This document shows, piece after piece, positions 10,890 through 20,735 of a stretch of DNA of 64,000 nucleotides. The notes beneath the pieces are model-generated. The model searched no databases. It had not been told where the DNA came from and saw only the letters and a program-made list of their open reading frames with translations. Position numbers and translations under genes: made by a program. Where the stretch lies: the NCBI RefSeq assembly GCF_964355755.1, contig NC_092673.1:19845001-19909000 (forward strand), written 5' to 3'. Within the stretch, counting starts at the first letter, position 1. Every line of letters begins with the position of its first letter. This DNA is from Antedon mediterranea (taxonomy: Eukaryota > Echinodermata > Crinoidea > Comatulida > Antedonidae).

Positions 10890-11012
10890 TGTTTTCACAA
10901 AACTTCCCGTAAAAATCTGTTGGACATACACAGGTGTATCCCAGTTCTGAACAGTCATTGACACGCCTCCGTTGACGCATTTGTTTTTTGCTTGGCATGC
11001 CCCAATGTAATT
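10890..11012 (-). pseudogene. Exon: EGF-like domain with frameshift
   Basis: Between an AG acceptor (11013-11014) and a GTAAGT donor the exon encodes an EGF-like module: GACQAKNKCVNGGV in one frame, then NDCSELGYTCVCPTDFYG in the next. Restoring the register needs a single lost base near 10958-10963. The 123-nt length would otherwise be 124, which is what the phase-1 join to the next EAR exon requires. The six-cysteine pattern is complete only if that base is counted. Confidence 0.75.
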
Positions 11013-11191
11013 CTATAACCAATAAACAAATTCTAACATCTTCGCCTCAGCATCCCAAGGAAATCGTAAGATTTACAAAATTAGAAAGCGCACAACAAAT
11101 TTAAAAACATGGGGTTGGGCATCCATTAAATATTTTCGGGCTGGGAACCGGAGTTAAAAAGTAGAAAGAGAAAACTCCATTTTAAACTTAC

Positions 11192-11545
11192 CCGAGTAAA
11201 ATCTTTTCTTTTTTGTCCCATGTCATAGAACCAGACACCAGATAACGTCTCCATGTGCTCCGGTCCAGTGACGCTATCCCGATCAAACGTCGCTCACCCT
11301 TGCGTATCAGCAGCGTACGTAAAAGCTAGGCAACGTGCGTCCTTTCGACAAAGCTGCATACACTCGTATTGGGTTGCCTTGTAGTTGCCAAGTTCGTTTG
11401 ACATTGCTGTGTTAGCGTGTCCGTTGAAGTGAGAAGGTGACGTTTCTGGTGGCTTGATATCACATTCCACATACGCGTAACAATTAGTTAACGGCAGTAG
11501 AACAAGATACGAGACTGCAAGTTAAAATATCTTGGTTTCGAACAT
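11192..11545 (-). pseudogene. Exon: signal peptide and PAN/Apple domain, two stops
   Basis: An ATG at 11543-11545 opens a frame that, past one TAA (11522-11524), reads LAVSYLVLLPLTNCYA, a good signal-peptide core with a cleavage-like end. A PAN/Apple-type domain follows (CDIKPPE, then YECMQLCRKDARCLAFTY), with the cysteine spacing and the C-x-AF-x-Y core typical of the fold. An in-frame TGA (11294-11296) cuts the domain where the next cysteine would be expected; the frame resumes (TFDRD, then GVWFYDM) to a GTAAG donor at 11191. An acceptor AG at 11515-11516 is an alternative exon start. The exon joins the EGF exon in phase 0. The start codon is an inference; the two stops and the domain are visible. 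Confidence 0.7.
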
Positions 11546-11759
11546 CTTTTGTTCCTTTTGGCATTAAGTTCTCAACAAATTGTCTTTAAACTGCAGTGTT
11601 TCTTTACAAACCAATAAATATATATACTATATAATTAGCAAGCGTCTGTATATCTAGCTACACACTGACCGTTTTCGTGACTGTGACTTTACTCTAACGT
11701 AACTAAATGACTGCACAAACCTTTATACAATATGCCTCTATTTTATGACCATTAAAACA

Positions 11760-11860
11760 AACCTTTTTAGTCGCTCACTATGTCGGTCGGATGGTTGGTC
11801 GGTCGGTAAACACTAACTTGAGTACGCGACTGCAGCCATGTTTATGGCCTTGTTTTAAAT
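11760..11860 (-). repeat. Inverted copy of the 8110-8231 repeat
   Basis: The reverse complement contains ATGGCTGCAGTCGCG, TTAGTGTTTACCGACC and CGACATAGTGAGC in the same order as at 8110-8231. It lies just upstream of the putative first exon of the EAR gene. Confidence 0.6.
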
Positions 11861-11971
11861 CTACATGCTATAAACTATGTTTACAATAAATATTTATTTA
11901 TAATGAAGATAAACATAAAACAACATATGGTGATTATCGTAAATAAATTATTCATTAGATAATGCTGTATA

Positions 11972-12032
11972 TCGGTTATAGTTGATGCTGCGTCCGATTC
12001 GTCGAGTGATTGTACTAGTTCAGTAACACCAC
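11972..12032 (-). pseudogene. Detached 5' piece of an EAR exon
   Basis: After a CCCTTTAG acceptor it encodes GGVTELVQSLDESDAAST, nearly identical to the start of the EAR exon at 28992 in the second gene. Homology stops abruptly after AST. It lies upstream of the putative first exon of the first gene, out of any sensible order, and is exactly the part missing from the exon at 4863-5047. Confidence 0.75.
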
Positions 12033-12034
12033 CT

Positions 12035-13058
12035 AAAGGGGAGCAAATGACTGAAAAAATGTTTATATAAATAAATTTAAACGCCAAATTTACACTTACT
12101 ACACTTAGCAAGCGTCTGTATATAATAGAAAAAACAACACCACATTGTATTATAAGCATAGGCGCCGCGATTGCACTGCGGAAAAACGGTGGTGACTATT
12201 GCGTATTTAAAAGTATAAGAAGTTGATAAACAACATTTAACACACACGAGTGTATTCTTGCCATTTGATTGGTTACTTACGCATCACTTGCGACTGGGTA
12301 TTAGTTGTACCATCTCTTTGCTTCTACCATGGAGAAATAAGTTTATTTCTCCATGGTTCTACCTAATGGAAAAGTGATATCTAATGACTGGTGATAAATA
12401 ATAGTTCTAATGCATGTTCAGCCTTTTGTTCCCTCAGGAAAAACTCCTTTATTTTTAACGGACCTTTTTTTGGAATAATTTATCCTTAAACAAAATCATT
12501 AAAAACCTTACAAGAAATATTTAACCATCAATATACATCAGATAGTTATTAAGTTGGCTCCTATGGATTTTTTTTGTTGATAATAAACTATATTTTATGA
12601 TTTATTAAATGTGGAATAATAAAATGAATGAATGTTTTCGCGTATGAAAAACAAAATGTAAAGGCCAACTAAAGGTCAATTTACACAGGCGAACATATAG
12701 ATGTTATTCCTTATGACCATTTACACACTACGCCTATTAAACGATTGTTAACTATGCGTTTTGAAAATAATAAATTATATACTCTCCAAAAACATGAACA
12801 TGAATACTAAAATAACAAACAAGCAGTAACGGTCGTCCAGAACGACGGAAACATGTCAACAATAAATAAAAATAACAAACATAGCATATTATTTGGTAAC
12901 AGGTTAACACTAAAATTAGTATCGTGAATTATTAGTAATGTATTTTAATATGGAAACATTTTAAAGCTTATATAGCGTTTAACCGGACCAGTGGCGCAAC
13001 ACAGATGCCTGACGCCCGTGGTTTAGCAACCCTAAGTGACATTCCGACGCTGGATCCA
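12035..13058. other. Intergenic, upstream of the first EAR gene
   Basis: No exon or complete element was recognised. TTAGCAAGCGTCTGTATAT occurs at about 12107 and again at about 11637, and a perfect hairpin lies at 12326-12357. The right end is the insertion site of the BEL/Pao element. Confidence 0.5.
12326..12357. repeat. Perfect 32-bp palindrome
   Basis: ACCATGGAGAAATAA is followed after two bases by its exact reverse complement. It would form a 15-bp stem with almost no loop if extruded. Confidence 0.85.
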
Positions 13059-13063
13059 GACGT

Positions 13064-13251
13064 TGTACTGAAGAAAGGCCCATAAATAATATATACATAT
13101 ACGCAAGAACTTTCTTATTTTTTATTATCTTTTATTTTCACACTTCTTACCAACCACGCTGTCGGTATTCTTCTATCTATGACACGCCAAAACGGCCTTT
13201 TACACCCTATACAATAGCGCCCTCATTATTCTTTTGTTGTTCTTCAGAACA
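13064..13251 (-). repeat. 3' LTR of the BEL/Pao element
   Basis: The 188-bp repeat matches 16292-16479 except for single changes near 13075 and 13245. On the minus strand it is preceded by the purine-rich tract at about 13252-13266. Confidence 0.9.
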
Positions 13252-13587
13252 TTCTCCCCTTCCTCGACATACAGTTGTTTGTCGATCCCTTTATTAAAAT
13301 CTCAAATAACTTTTAACATAATAATAAATATCATGAAACATCATTATCAACAAAAAACCTATCACTCATATTCACTATAATTATATAACATCATTTCTAA
13401 ATTAAAAACTATTTTTACTGATATTAATATTCACATTGAACTTGTTGATAACTCATTTAACATCACTGTCCTTATTTGAACATTATCCAACAATGTATAA
13501 CAATTATATGATCAATTTCTACACTATTCACTTTAACATAATTCAACTCTAAACTTATTAACACTAAAACTTAAACATTTGTGCTTC

Positions 13588-16116
13588 TTAATATAACACC
13601 TTTCTATATCTTGATAACACATCGAATAAATCGTTCTGCAATTTAGGCCCGGGATAGATCATGTCATTCAAACATCTTCTCCCATAACGCGCCGCGGCGT
13701 CAAACACTAACCTAACTTTCGTTGTTTCCCTATCGGGTTTAACTACTGGGAAATGTGGTAGAAACCATTGATTTAGTTCTGTTAGGGATTGGTCTATTTT
13801 TCTGACATAGCCTTTGGATCTGTAATTATCTAAAACATTTTGATAATTATCGCCTAACATCTTGTCTCTAGTTAATTTTCTTTCTAGACACTCTAATCTC
13901 TTAAATGCCATCTCATAATTGTTATCCATATTTAATCCTTCTTCCCGCCACAGAATATTCACACTGTATCGCCCATCAACAGCTGTCAATGACTCTGACA
14001 CTTTTTGAATCACTCTTTCATCTTCAGCTTTATATATTTTCAAATCACTTACTCCACAACTATCTACTTCCCAAAACTTCCTCATTAACTCGTCCACATC
14101 ATTACTTCGTTCACTACTGGTTTTGTAAGTATTCACATGTAGTGATGTTGTTCGCCAACTTCTACTCAAAGGACCAACACACGTCCAACCTAACGGTGTT
14201 CTTCTCGCAACAGGTTCTCCAGGACCCCCACATTTCTCTTCTAATGCTGTATGCAACTCTGGACAATCCACTCCAATCAGTAAATCTATCTGTTTTCTCT
14301 GACTACTTATTACTGAAAATTCTATGTCTCTCAAATGATCCCAATCCTTACTAACACTACTCCAATCTAACGCTTCTAGTCTACCAGTAACATCACTTAT
14401 AGTCACTGCATTCACTTTAAATTTCTTAGATCCATCCAACGGTAATACAAATATCTCAACTGGCTTAGTCACAAATCTTTCCTCCTTACCACGTAACAAA
14501 CTCACAACCATCTCTTCTGTTACTCCACTGAGACCCAACTCTCCACATAACTCTTCATTAACATATGTCTGAGTACTACCATCATCTAATAATGCATTCA
14601 CCTCTATTCTTTTCTTTCCATTACTAACTATGATTGGTATGGTTCGCAAAGCAATAGTGTTTGTCCCTGTTTCTGTTTTAGTTACTTTACGCTCCCCTTC
14701 CCTGGCAACTCCTACCTCTACAGTTTCAAAATTACTTTCCTTTTTTACTTTTTCTCTATGTAACAACCTATTATGGTCACTCTTACATCCATTTATACCA
14801 CAGGACATAACCCGTTTACAATCAACTGCCCTATGTTTACATAGACACTTAAAGCACAATTTTTCTTGGCTAGCAATATTCCATCTCTCATTGATGGATA
14901 GTTGTCTGAATTTTACACATTCCCATAACCTATGGTTTTTCTTACAACATACACATTTGAACAAAGGTGATTCACTAGGCTTTTCCCCTGTGGGTGTACA
15001 ATTATGACTGTAAGCCTTTTTTCCTCTAAAATCTGTGTTTACTACTCGACTCTTATTTTCATTAGCTGTAGTGCTAATATTTCTTCCAAACATATTGCTG
15101 TTTACTGCAGCTTGACTCTCTACAAATTTTAACATATCCAAGAAACTTGGTTCCCTTTCACTAAGTATTGATTGTGCAGCATTAGCCCATTTAGCTTGCA
15201 TAAATCTAGGTAATAGCCCTTGAATTTTTAATAGGTTGGAGGTACTGTTTAAATCATTTGTGTACCCCATTTTTGTTAGTATTAGTTGAAATTTTTTCAT
15301 GTCACTGACTAGTCCCCATAACTCTTCATGGTTTCCTGCATTAATCTCTTTTCTGTTGGTTAACTTAAGCATCAATGAGTTTAAAACTAGATGGGGCTGC
15401 CCAAACTGCCTTTTAAGAATCTCTAAAGCCTGCTTATAACCTTCTTCTCCTAATAGAGGACAGCTTACTATACTTTCCTTTGCCTTATTTTTACATAACT
15501 GTAGAAGGTATTGTAATTTTGCATTATCTGATGTTAACTTACTTGCTACATTTATCTCAAAATTTTGTACAAAAGCCAAATAGTTTCCCGGATCCCCATG
15601 GAATTCTATCACTTCCGCTTTTGGAAGTTCTAGGGCTAATTTGAATGCGGCCATAGCATCCATATCATTACTGTTAACCTTATTATTACCATCTTTCTCT
15701 CTCTGATCAACGTTTTCACTGTCCTCTTCTACCATAACTCTGTCAGTCTCTTCTGTCACTGTTCCCCTGACTGGCGGCTCCAGCACCCTCTTAGTCTCAT
15801 GTATCACCTCTAGAAAATCCTTTTGGCAATCTTGCATCCACTTCTCCGCTTCCTCAAATTGTTCTTCATCTTCCAAATTTATCATTTCCACAATCTGCTC
15901 GTGAGCCCTCTCTACTGTTTCAAATACCTCGTTTGCTTTCTTTAATAAGTTCTGTATTAACTCAATGTCCCTCTCTAGTTCCTCCTTCTGACACAAAACA
16001 TTTATTGTGTTTGTAATCCTTGTTAACTGTCCTTTTCTATTTCTTCGTAGTATTTTTATATCTTTTTTTTGTTTCTCCATGTCTTCCATTTTGTTTGACT
16101 TTTCGCTTAGAAGCAT
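13588..16116 (-). CDS. BEL/Pao gag-protease polyprotein, truncated in RT
   Basis: The 842-codon frame encodes, in order: a charged coiled-coil region (about residues 10-110); a gag-like region typical of Pao elements (DUF1759 type, about 155-340, with FHGDPGNYLAFVQNF); zinc-knuckle-like cysteine clusters (about 387-450, CVCCKKNHRLWEC and CFKCLCKHRAVDC); and an aspartic protease with the active-site segment LLDDGSTQTYVN near residue 510. The very start of reverse transcriptase follows (FPVVKPDRETTKVRLVFDAA, about 785-805). It then stops after residue 842, before the catalytic RT motifs, RNase H or integrase. No stop or frameshift interrupts the retained part, so a gag-protease product could still be made. 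The element would need pol supplied in trans. Confidence 0.9.
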   Translation of the reverse strand: MLLSEKSNKMEDMEKQKKDIKILRRNRKGQLTRITNTINVLCQKEELERDIELIQNLLKKANEVFETVERAHEQIVEMINLEDEEQFEEAEKWMQDCQKDFLEVIHETKRVLEPPVRGTVTEETDRVMVEEDSENVDQREKDGNNKVNSNDMDAMAAFKLALELPKAEVIEFHGDPGNYLAFVQNFEINVASKLTSDNAKLQYLLQLCKNKAKESIVSCPLLGEEGYKQALEILKRQFGQPHLVLNSLMLKLTNRKEINAGNHEELWGLVSDMKKFQLILTKMGYTNDLNSTSNLLKIQGLLPRFMQAKWANAAQSILSEREPSFLDMLKFVESQAAVNSNMFGRNISTTANENKSRVVNTDFRGKKAYSHNCTPTGEKPSESPLFKCVCCKKNHRLWECVKFRQLSINERWNIASQEKLCFKCLCKHRAVDCKRVMSCGINGCKSDHNRLLHREKVKKESNFETVEVGVAREGERKVTKTETGTNTIALRTIPIIVSNGKKRIEVNALLDDGSTQTYVNEELCGELGLSGVTEEMVVSLLRGKEERFVTKPVEIFVLPLDGSKKFKVNAVTISDVTGRLEALDWSSVSKDWDHLRDIEFSVISSQRKQIDLLIGVDCPELHTALEEKCGGPGEPVARRTPLGWTCVGPLSRSWRTTSLHVNTYKTSSERSNDVDELMRKFWEVDSCGVSDLKIYKAEDERVIQKVSESLTAVDGRYSVNILWREEGLNMDNNYEMAFKRLECLERKLTRDKMLGDNYQNVLDNYRSKGYVRKIDQSLTELNQWFLPHFPVVKPDRETTKVRLVFDAAARYGRRCLNDMIYPGPKLQNDLFDVLSRYRKVLY

Positions 16117-16291
16117 GCACTGTACTCACGTGTATGTGTGACGTTCGCTCCCTAGCTAGAAGCATGCACTTTACTCACGTGCTCCGTTGCAACTAACTAT
16201 AGGCTCACAACTTTCAGCCTAAAAATGTTGGTTCTTTAAAGTTTAATTTGTTTAAATTGGTCTATCTAACCTCGCTCTGCTACCATTTTCT

Positions 16292-16479
16292 TGTACTGAA
16301 GAAAGGCCAATAAATAATATATACATATACGCAAGAACTTTCTTATTTTTTATTATCTTTTATTTTCACACTTCTTACCAACCACGCTGTCGGTATTCTT
16401 CTATCTATGACACGCCAAAACGGCCTTTTACACCCTATACAATAGCGCCCTCATTATTCTTTTGTTGTTCTTTAGAACA
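16292..16479 (-). repeat. 5' LTR of the BEL/Pao element
   Basis: It is the upstream LTR relative to the minus-strand ORF and would hold the promoter. The leader between LTR and ORF contains two copies of AGAAGCATGCACTTTACTCA-like sequence (about 16108 and 16157). Confidence 0.9.
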
Positions 16480-16484
16480 GACGT

Positions 16485-17185
16485 TTTTAGCTTTTTCGAC
16501 ATACTTGAATGCCTAATTGTTTCTCGCTCATAGCCACTGCGCAACGTAAAGATTTGAACAATCACAAGCGATAGATTATTCGAACCATCGCCTGTCATTA
16601 GTTAACTCACTTGCGTTACGTCTTTATTAGATGAATTTCATTTTTTCGTTTTGTTGGCTTGACCAGGGTTATTTTGAAATGGAATGGAAACATCATATCA
16701 AGTCATCGGTCCTTGTAGGTCTACCATGGATAACATAGCACAAGGATATGCATCAGCGGTGAGATCAAACGATTATCCAAACGCGCTAAAGCACTGCTGC
16801 CAATCAAACAAACACGCACTTTGATCACCATGTCTTTTACCGCGGCCCTTTATAGAAAGTTGCGAATGAACAAAACGATACACATGCAGACGACGTATGC
16901 GCAGATTGATTGTTCTATTGATTGTTTGCGTCGATGATTAATTGACAACAAGAAGATATTTCTGAACAACTATTTTTAATATCATCAAAATAGGACTACG
17001 AAAAGTTCAATTTCAAGAAAGTACTTTTAAGTAGTTTATATAATATATAACAAAATATGCATTTTTTATATTTGAATCATAATTGTTCCGGAAATATCCA
17101 GAAATTAAAAATTAAGCGATAGGCCTGGACTATACTTACCGTGTACAGTAAATATACGGCTAAGCAGCGGGTTTTTTTTGTTATG
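16485..17185. other. Intergenic between BEL/Pao element and minisatellite
   Basis: No coding sequence or defined repeat was recognised. Confidence 0.5.
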
Positions 17186-17189
17186 AATC

Positions 17190-18712
17190 TAAAGAAAGTT
17201 TCTAATGAATTATTCATGAGATAATGCTGAAAAGTTTGTATTGAATTATTCATCAGATAATGCTGAAAAGTTTGTATTTAATTATTCATCAGATAATTCT
17301 GAAAAGTTTGTATTTAATTATTCATTAGATAATGCTGAAAAGATTGTATTGAATTATTCATGAGATAATGCTGAAAAGTTTGTATTTAATTATTCATGAG
17401 ATAATGCTGAAAAGTTTGTATTTAATTATTCATTAGATAATGCTGAAAAGTTTGTATTTAATTATTCATCAGATAATGCTGAAAAGTTTGTATTTAATTA
17501 TTCATTAGATAATGCTGAAAAGTTTGTATTTAATTATTCATTAGATAATGCTGAAAAGTTTGTATTTAATTATTCATTAGATAATGCTGAAAAGTTTGTA
17601 TTGAATTATTCATTAGATAATGCTGAAAAGTTTGTATTTAATTATTCATCAGATAATGCTGAAAAGTTTGTATTTAATTATTCATTAGATAATGCTGAAA
17701 AGTTTGTATTGAATTATTCATGAGATAATGCTGAAAAGTTTGTATTTAATTATTCATCAGATAATGCTGAAAAGTTTGTATTTAATTATTCATTAGATAA
17801 TGCTGAAAAGTTTGTATTTAATTATTCATTAGATAATGCTGAAAAGTTTGTATTTAATTATTCATTAGATAATGCTCAAAAGTTTGTATTTAATTATTCA
17901 TTAGATAATGCTGAAAAGTTTGTATTTAATTATTCATCAGATAATGCTGAAAAGTTTGTATTTAATTATTCATTAGATAATGCTGAAAAGTTTGTATTTA
18001 ATTATTCATTAGATAATGCTGAAAAGTTTGTATTTAATTATTCATTAGATAATGCTGAAAAGTTTGTATTTAATTATTCATTAGATAATGCTGAAAAGTT
18101 TGTATTTAATTATTCATTAGATAATGCTGAAAAGTTTTTAATGAATTATTCATTAGAAATGCTGAAAAGTTTGTATTTAATTATTCATCAGATAATGCTG
18201 AAAAGTTTGTATTTAATTATTCATTAGATAATGCTGAAAAGTTTGTATTTAATTATTCATCAGATAATGCTGAAAAGTTTGTATTTAATTATTCATCAGA
18301 TAATGCTGAAAAGTTTGTATTTAATTATTCATCAGATAATGCTGAAAAGTTTGTATTTAATTATTCATTAGATAATGCTGAAAAGTTTGTATTTAATTAT
18401 TCATTAGATAATGCTGACAAGTTTGTATTTAATTATTCATTAGATAATGCTGAAAAGTTTGTATTTAATTATTCATTAGATAATGCTGGAAAGTTTGTAT
18501 TTAATTATTCATTAGATAATGCTGAAAAGTTTGTATTTAATTATTCATTAGATAATGCTGAAAAGTTTGTATTTGATTATTCATTAGATAATGCTGAAAA
18601 GTTTGTATTTAATTATTCATTAGATAATGCTGAAAAGTTTGTATTTAATTATTCATTAGATAATGCTGAAAAGTTTGTATTTAATTATTCATTAGATAAT
18701 GTTAAAAGTTTT
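17190..18712. repeat. 36-bp minisatellite, about 42 copies
   Basis: The repeat reads AATTATTCATTAGATAATGC followed by TGAAAAGTTTGTATTT. Copies are nearly identical, differing mainly at TCATTAG/TCATCAG/TCATGAG. One copy near 18155 has lost a base. Degenerate units continue to about 18800. The unit core ATTATTCATTAGATAATGCTG also occurs once at about 11946-11967 beside the detached EAR exon piece. Stop codons occur in the repeat, so it is not coding. Confidence 0.97.
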
Positions 18713-18956
18713 AAACAATCAATATATATATATATAAGGCATTCATTAAGTAATGCTAAAGTATTACACAATCAATATATAAGGTATTCATTAGGTAATG
18801 CTGCTGTGCTAAGTTGACATTTTCTGCAACACTGCCATAAAAGAAAAAAAAAACAACACTTTTGTGTTTTTGTATAGTGTTTTTAAATGATTAAATACGC
18901 ATGCTCAAGTTTTTCTCTGATGAATATTCTTGACATTACCAGAACCCTGTCTACTA
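18713..18956. other. Minisatellite tail and unassigned flank
   Basis: Two diverged units with ATTCATTAAGTAATGCTAAA and ATTCATTAGGTAATGCTGCT are followed by unassigned sequence up to the CTAG terminus at 18957. Confidence 0.5.
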
Positions 18957-20477
18957 CTAGACATGTAACTCGTCACTTTGACGAGTTTGGTTATCCGCCG
19001 CGCAAGTGGTGCAACATAAACATTAAGAGGATAGGTTGAGGACAAAAGGAAGTGTTCACGTTGGCATTATGACCTGAACTGAAGAATATGATATGTTGTT
19101 ATTGCTGAATTTTATTATTTAAATTCATATATAGTATACACAGTATCTGTATCCATATCACATACAGTGTAGAATAGGTGAAATTACGGGACCCGCTATT
19201 TATTGCAATTTTTAACATGTTGACGGTTTTAAAATGAAACGCGAAGGTAGCAATTCCGAAAGGAAATTATCTCAGCAACAACGTATTAGCGTGTAGAAGA
19301 AATTTGAATACGTGAAATATTGATGCGCACTCTTTTAAATGTAATGAATTATGACGCAAAAGATGAAAATACGACCTTTTTTGTTTAACTAGCCATATGA
19401 TGACGTCACAACATCCGATTGGCAACATTTTTACATAATTTCGTATCTAAAATCCAATAGCTTCCAGAAAAAGTTTTAATCGTGATTATCACATTTTATT
19501 CTTACGAGCTATAACAGATTAAAATTTACTGTAAAGATGAAATTAATGCCACACGTGATTTAAATTTTTAGGCATGATGACGTCAAAAAAATTAAAATAT
19601 TTTTAACTCATGCGAAAGATACTTGATTGACCTAGACAATATCAAAATCGGGGTGAAAATGGAAAACTAATAAGTGGAGATGCGCTCTATTCAATGTGAT
19701 GAGCTATGACGAAAGATACAAAAATCCTAAATTTTATATTCGTGTGGCCATACAATGACGTCACAATGTCCAGTTAGCCATATTACTACCTGATTCGATA
19801 TCTACAACTCATCTACTTCCAGAATATGCCATCCACAAAAAGTTGACCGTCTAGTTTAGAAATTACGACTGTTTAAAAAAAGGCATATTTTAAACGAATT
19901 TTTTAACCTTTTCATAAAAAACGCGCGCCAATTGTCCAATTCGACGTGCTCGTATGACGTATCTTTAAGTCGAAATTGTTTAAAATTTGGTAAAATTACT
20001 TGAAAAAGCTGGAACAACATAAATCACGCGAAAAAAATACGTTTTCAATGCTACGTGCGCACCGCACACGTAAAAATGTGCGCACGCGTGGGAATTTTTG
20101 ACATGCTTAAAATGACATGAAACGCGTAGAAAGTTGATTATAAATTAATTTTGCGCATTTTGAAATTTTATATGCGCGTGCGCGCGTAACTTTGTGTAAA
20201 ACACGCAATTTTTTTTCAACAGAAAGTTAGCGCATGATATAAATTAAATTTTTGCAAAGTTTCAAGTTGAAATGTTATTTGGTTGTCGAGCTATGTTAAA
20301 TACGACAAAATCGTTAAATCGCGCGTAGGTCACGTTGCGCAATTGTAAATATCATGAAAAGCTTCGCTGCACATCTTCATGTGCATGACGATATGTTGAG
20401 AAAGTTACAAAATGTTATGTTTGCAAGTTTTCGAGAAAAGCGTTCCACAAAAATCATACAGAAAGAAAGAAGAGAAA
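18957..20477 (-). mobile_element. Helentron-like non-autonomous unit A1
   Basis: Read on the minus strand the unit ends with a hairpin (ACTCGTC / GACGAGT, plus-strand 18967-18985) followed by CTAG (18957-18960). Its body shares blocks with the plus-strand units at 54491-59270: tracts of CGCGCGTGCGCAC, GACGTCA-containing blocks, AGAGCGCATCTC-like blocks and a TTCTTTCTTTC start. The next unit's CTAG follows directly at 20478, so the two are head to tail. No ORF of interest is present. Assignment to the Helentron/Helitron2 group rests on the hairpin-CTAG terminus, the TT junctions seen in the other array and the adjacent giant Rep-helicase gene. Confidence 0.65.
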
Positions 20478-20647
20478 CTAGATCTTAAACTCGTCACTTG
20501 AGGACGAGTTTGGTTATCCGCCCGCAACAAAACGTATCTTGCGTATTAAAGTACTTCTCAGTTATGACTTTTCCAAAAAAAAGTAGCCTATTCAAAAGTA
20601 AAACTGCCCTTTCGGTGTAATAACCATTTAAATCCTGTTATTTAATT

Positions 20648-20735
20648 ACTTTCCCGTGATGGGATTGGAACCCGGTACCTCTGATACCAAAGTCGGTGGC
20701 ACTACACATTGAGCCATACGAGCACCTGCTGAAGA
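20648..20735 (-). repeat. tRNA-derived SINE-like segment, copy 1
   Basis: On the minus strand a B-box-like GGGTTCCAATCCC follows an anticodon-arm-like stem (TGCCA-loop-TGGTA) and a D-arm-like region, in the order of a tRNA. The stems are imperfect and the segment sits inside a repeat, so it is a SINE head or tRNA relic rather than a tRNA gene. Confidence 0.5.

Larger units (their letters stand above)
3937..11545 (-). pseudogene. PAN-EGF-EAR-MAM-EAR secreted protein gene, decayed copy
   Basis: Exons read right to left are: signal peptide plus PAN/Apple (11192-11545), EGF (10890-11012), EAR (10224-10329 and 9611-9768), EAR (8972-9268), a MAM stub (8679-8741), MAM B (7717-7842, 7431-7605 plus 6302-6462), MAM C (5915-6037, 5477-5806), EAR (4863-5047) and a terminal EAR exon (3937-4206). 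Splice phases agree across neighbouring exons, which supports a single gene. EAR repeats are beta-propeller blades and MAM domains are extracellular adhesion modules, so the ancestor was probably a secreted adhesion or matrix protein. Lesions: an in-frame TAA in the signal peptide (11522-11524), TGA in PAN (11294-11296), a one-base deletion in EGF (about 10958-10963), a transposon in MAM B and a GC in place of a GT donor after MAM C. A paralogue lies at 23524-30620. I call it a pseudogene by sequence alone; expression is unknown. Confidence 0.8.
13064..16479 (-). mobile_element. BEL/Pao LTR retrotransposon, internally deleted
   Basis: Two 188-bp direct repeats (13064-13251 and 16292-16479) bound the element, and GACGT is duplicated outside (13059-13063 and 16480-16484). 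The LTRs start TG and end CA on both strands and differ at only a couple of positions, so the insertion is recent. On the minus strand a candidate primer-binding site, TGGTAGCAGAGCGAGG (16270-16285), lies six bases inside the 5' LTR. A purine tract, GAGGAAGGGGAGAA, abuts the 3' LTR. At 3.4 kb it is about half a usual BEL/Pao element, because most of pol is missing. Confidence 0.92.

Noticed and set aside
13905-15007. Plus-strand ORFs of 149 and 125 codons
   Set aside because: They lie antisense to the BEL/Pao gag-protease frame and encode no recognisable domain.
20648-20735. Functional tRNA gene
   Set aside because: Stems are imperfect, the segment is duplicated within a transposon unit and T33 is missing, so a SINE or relic is more likely.
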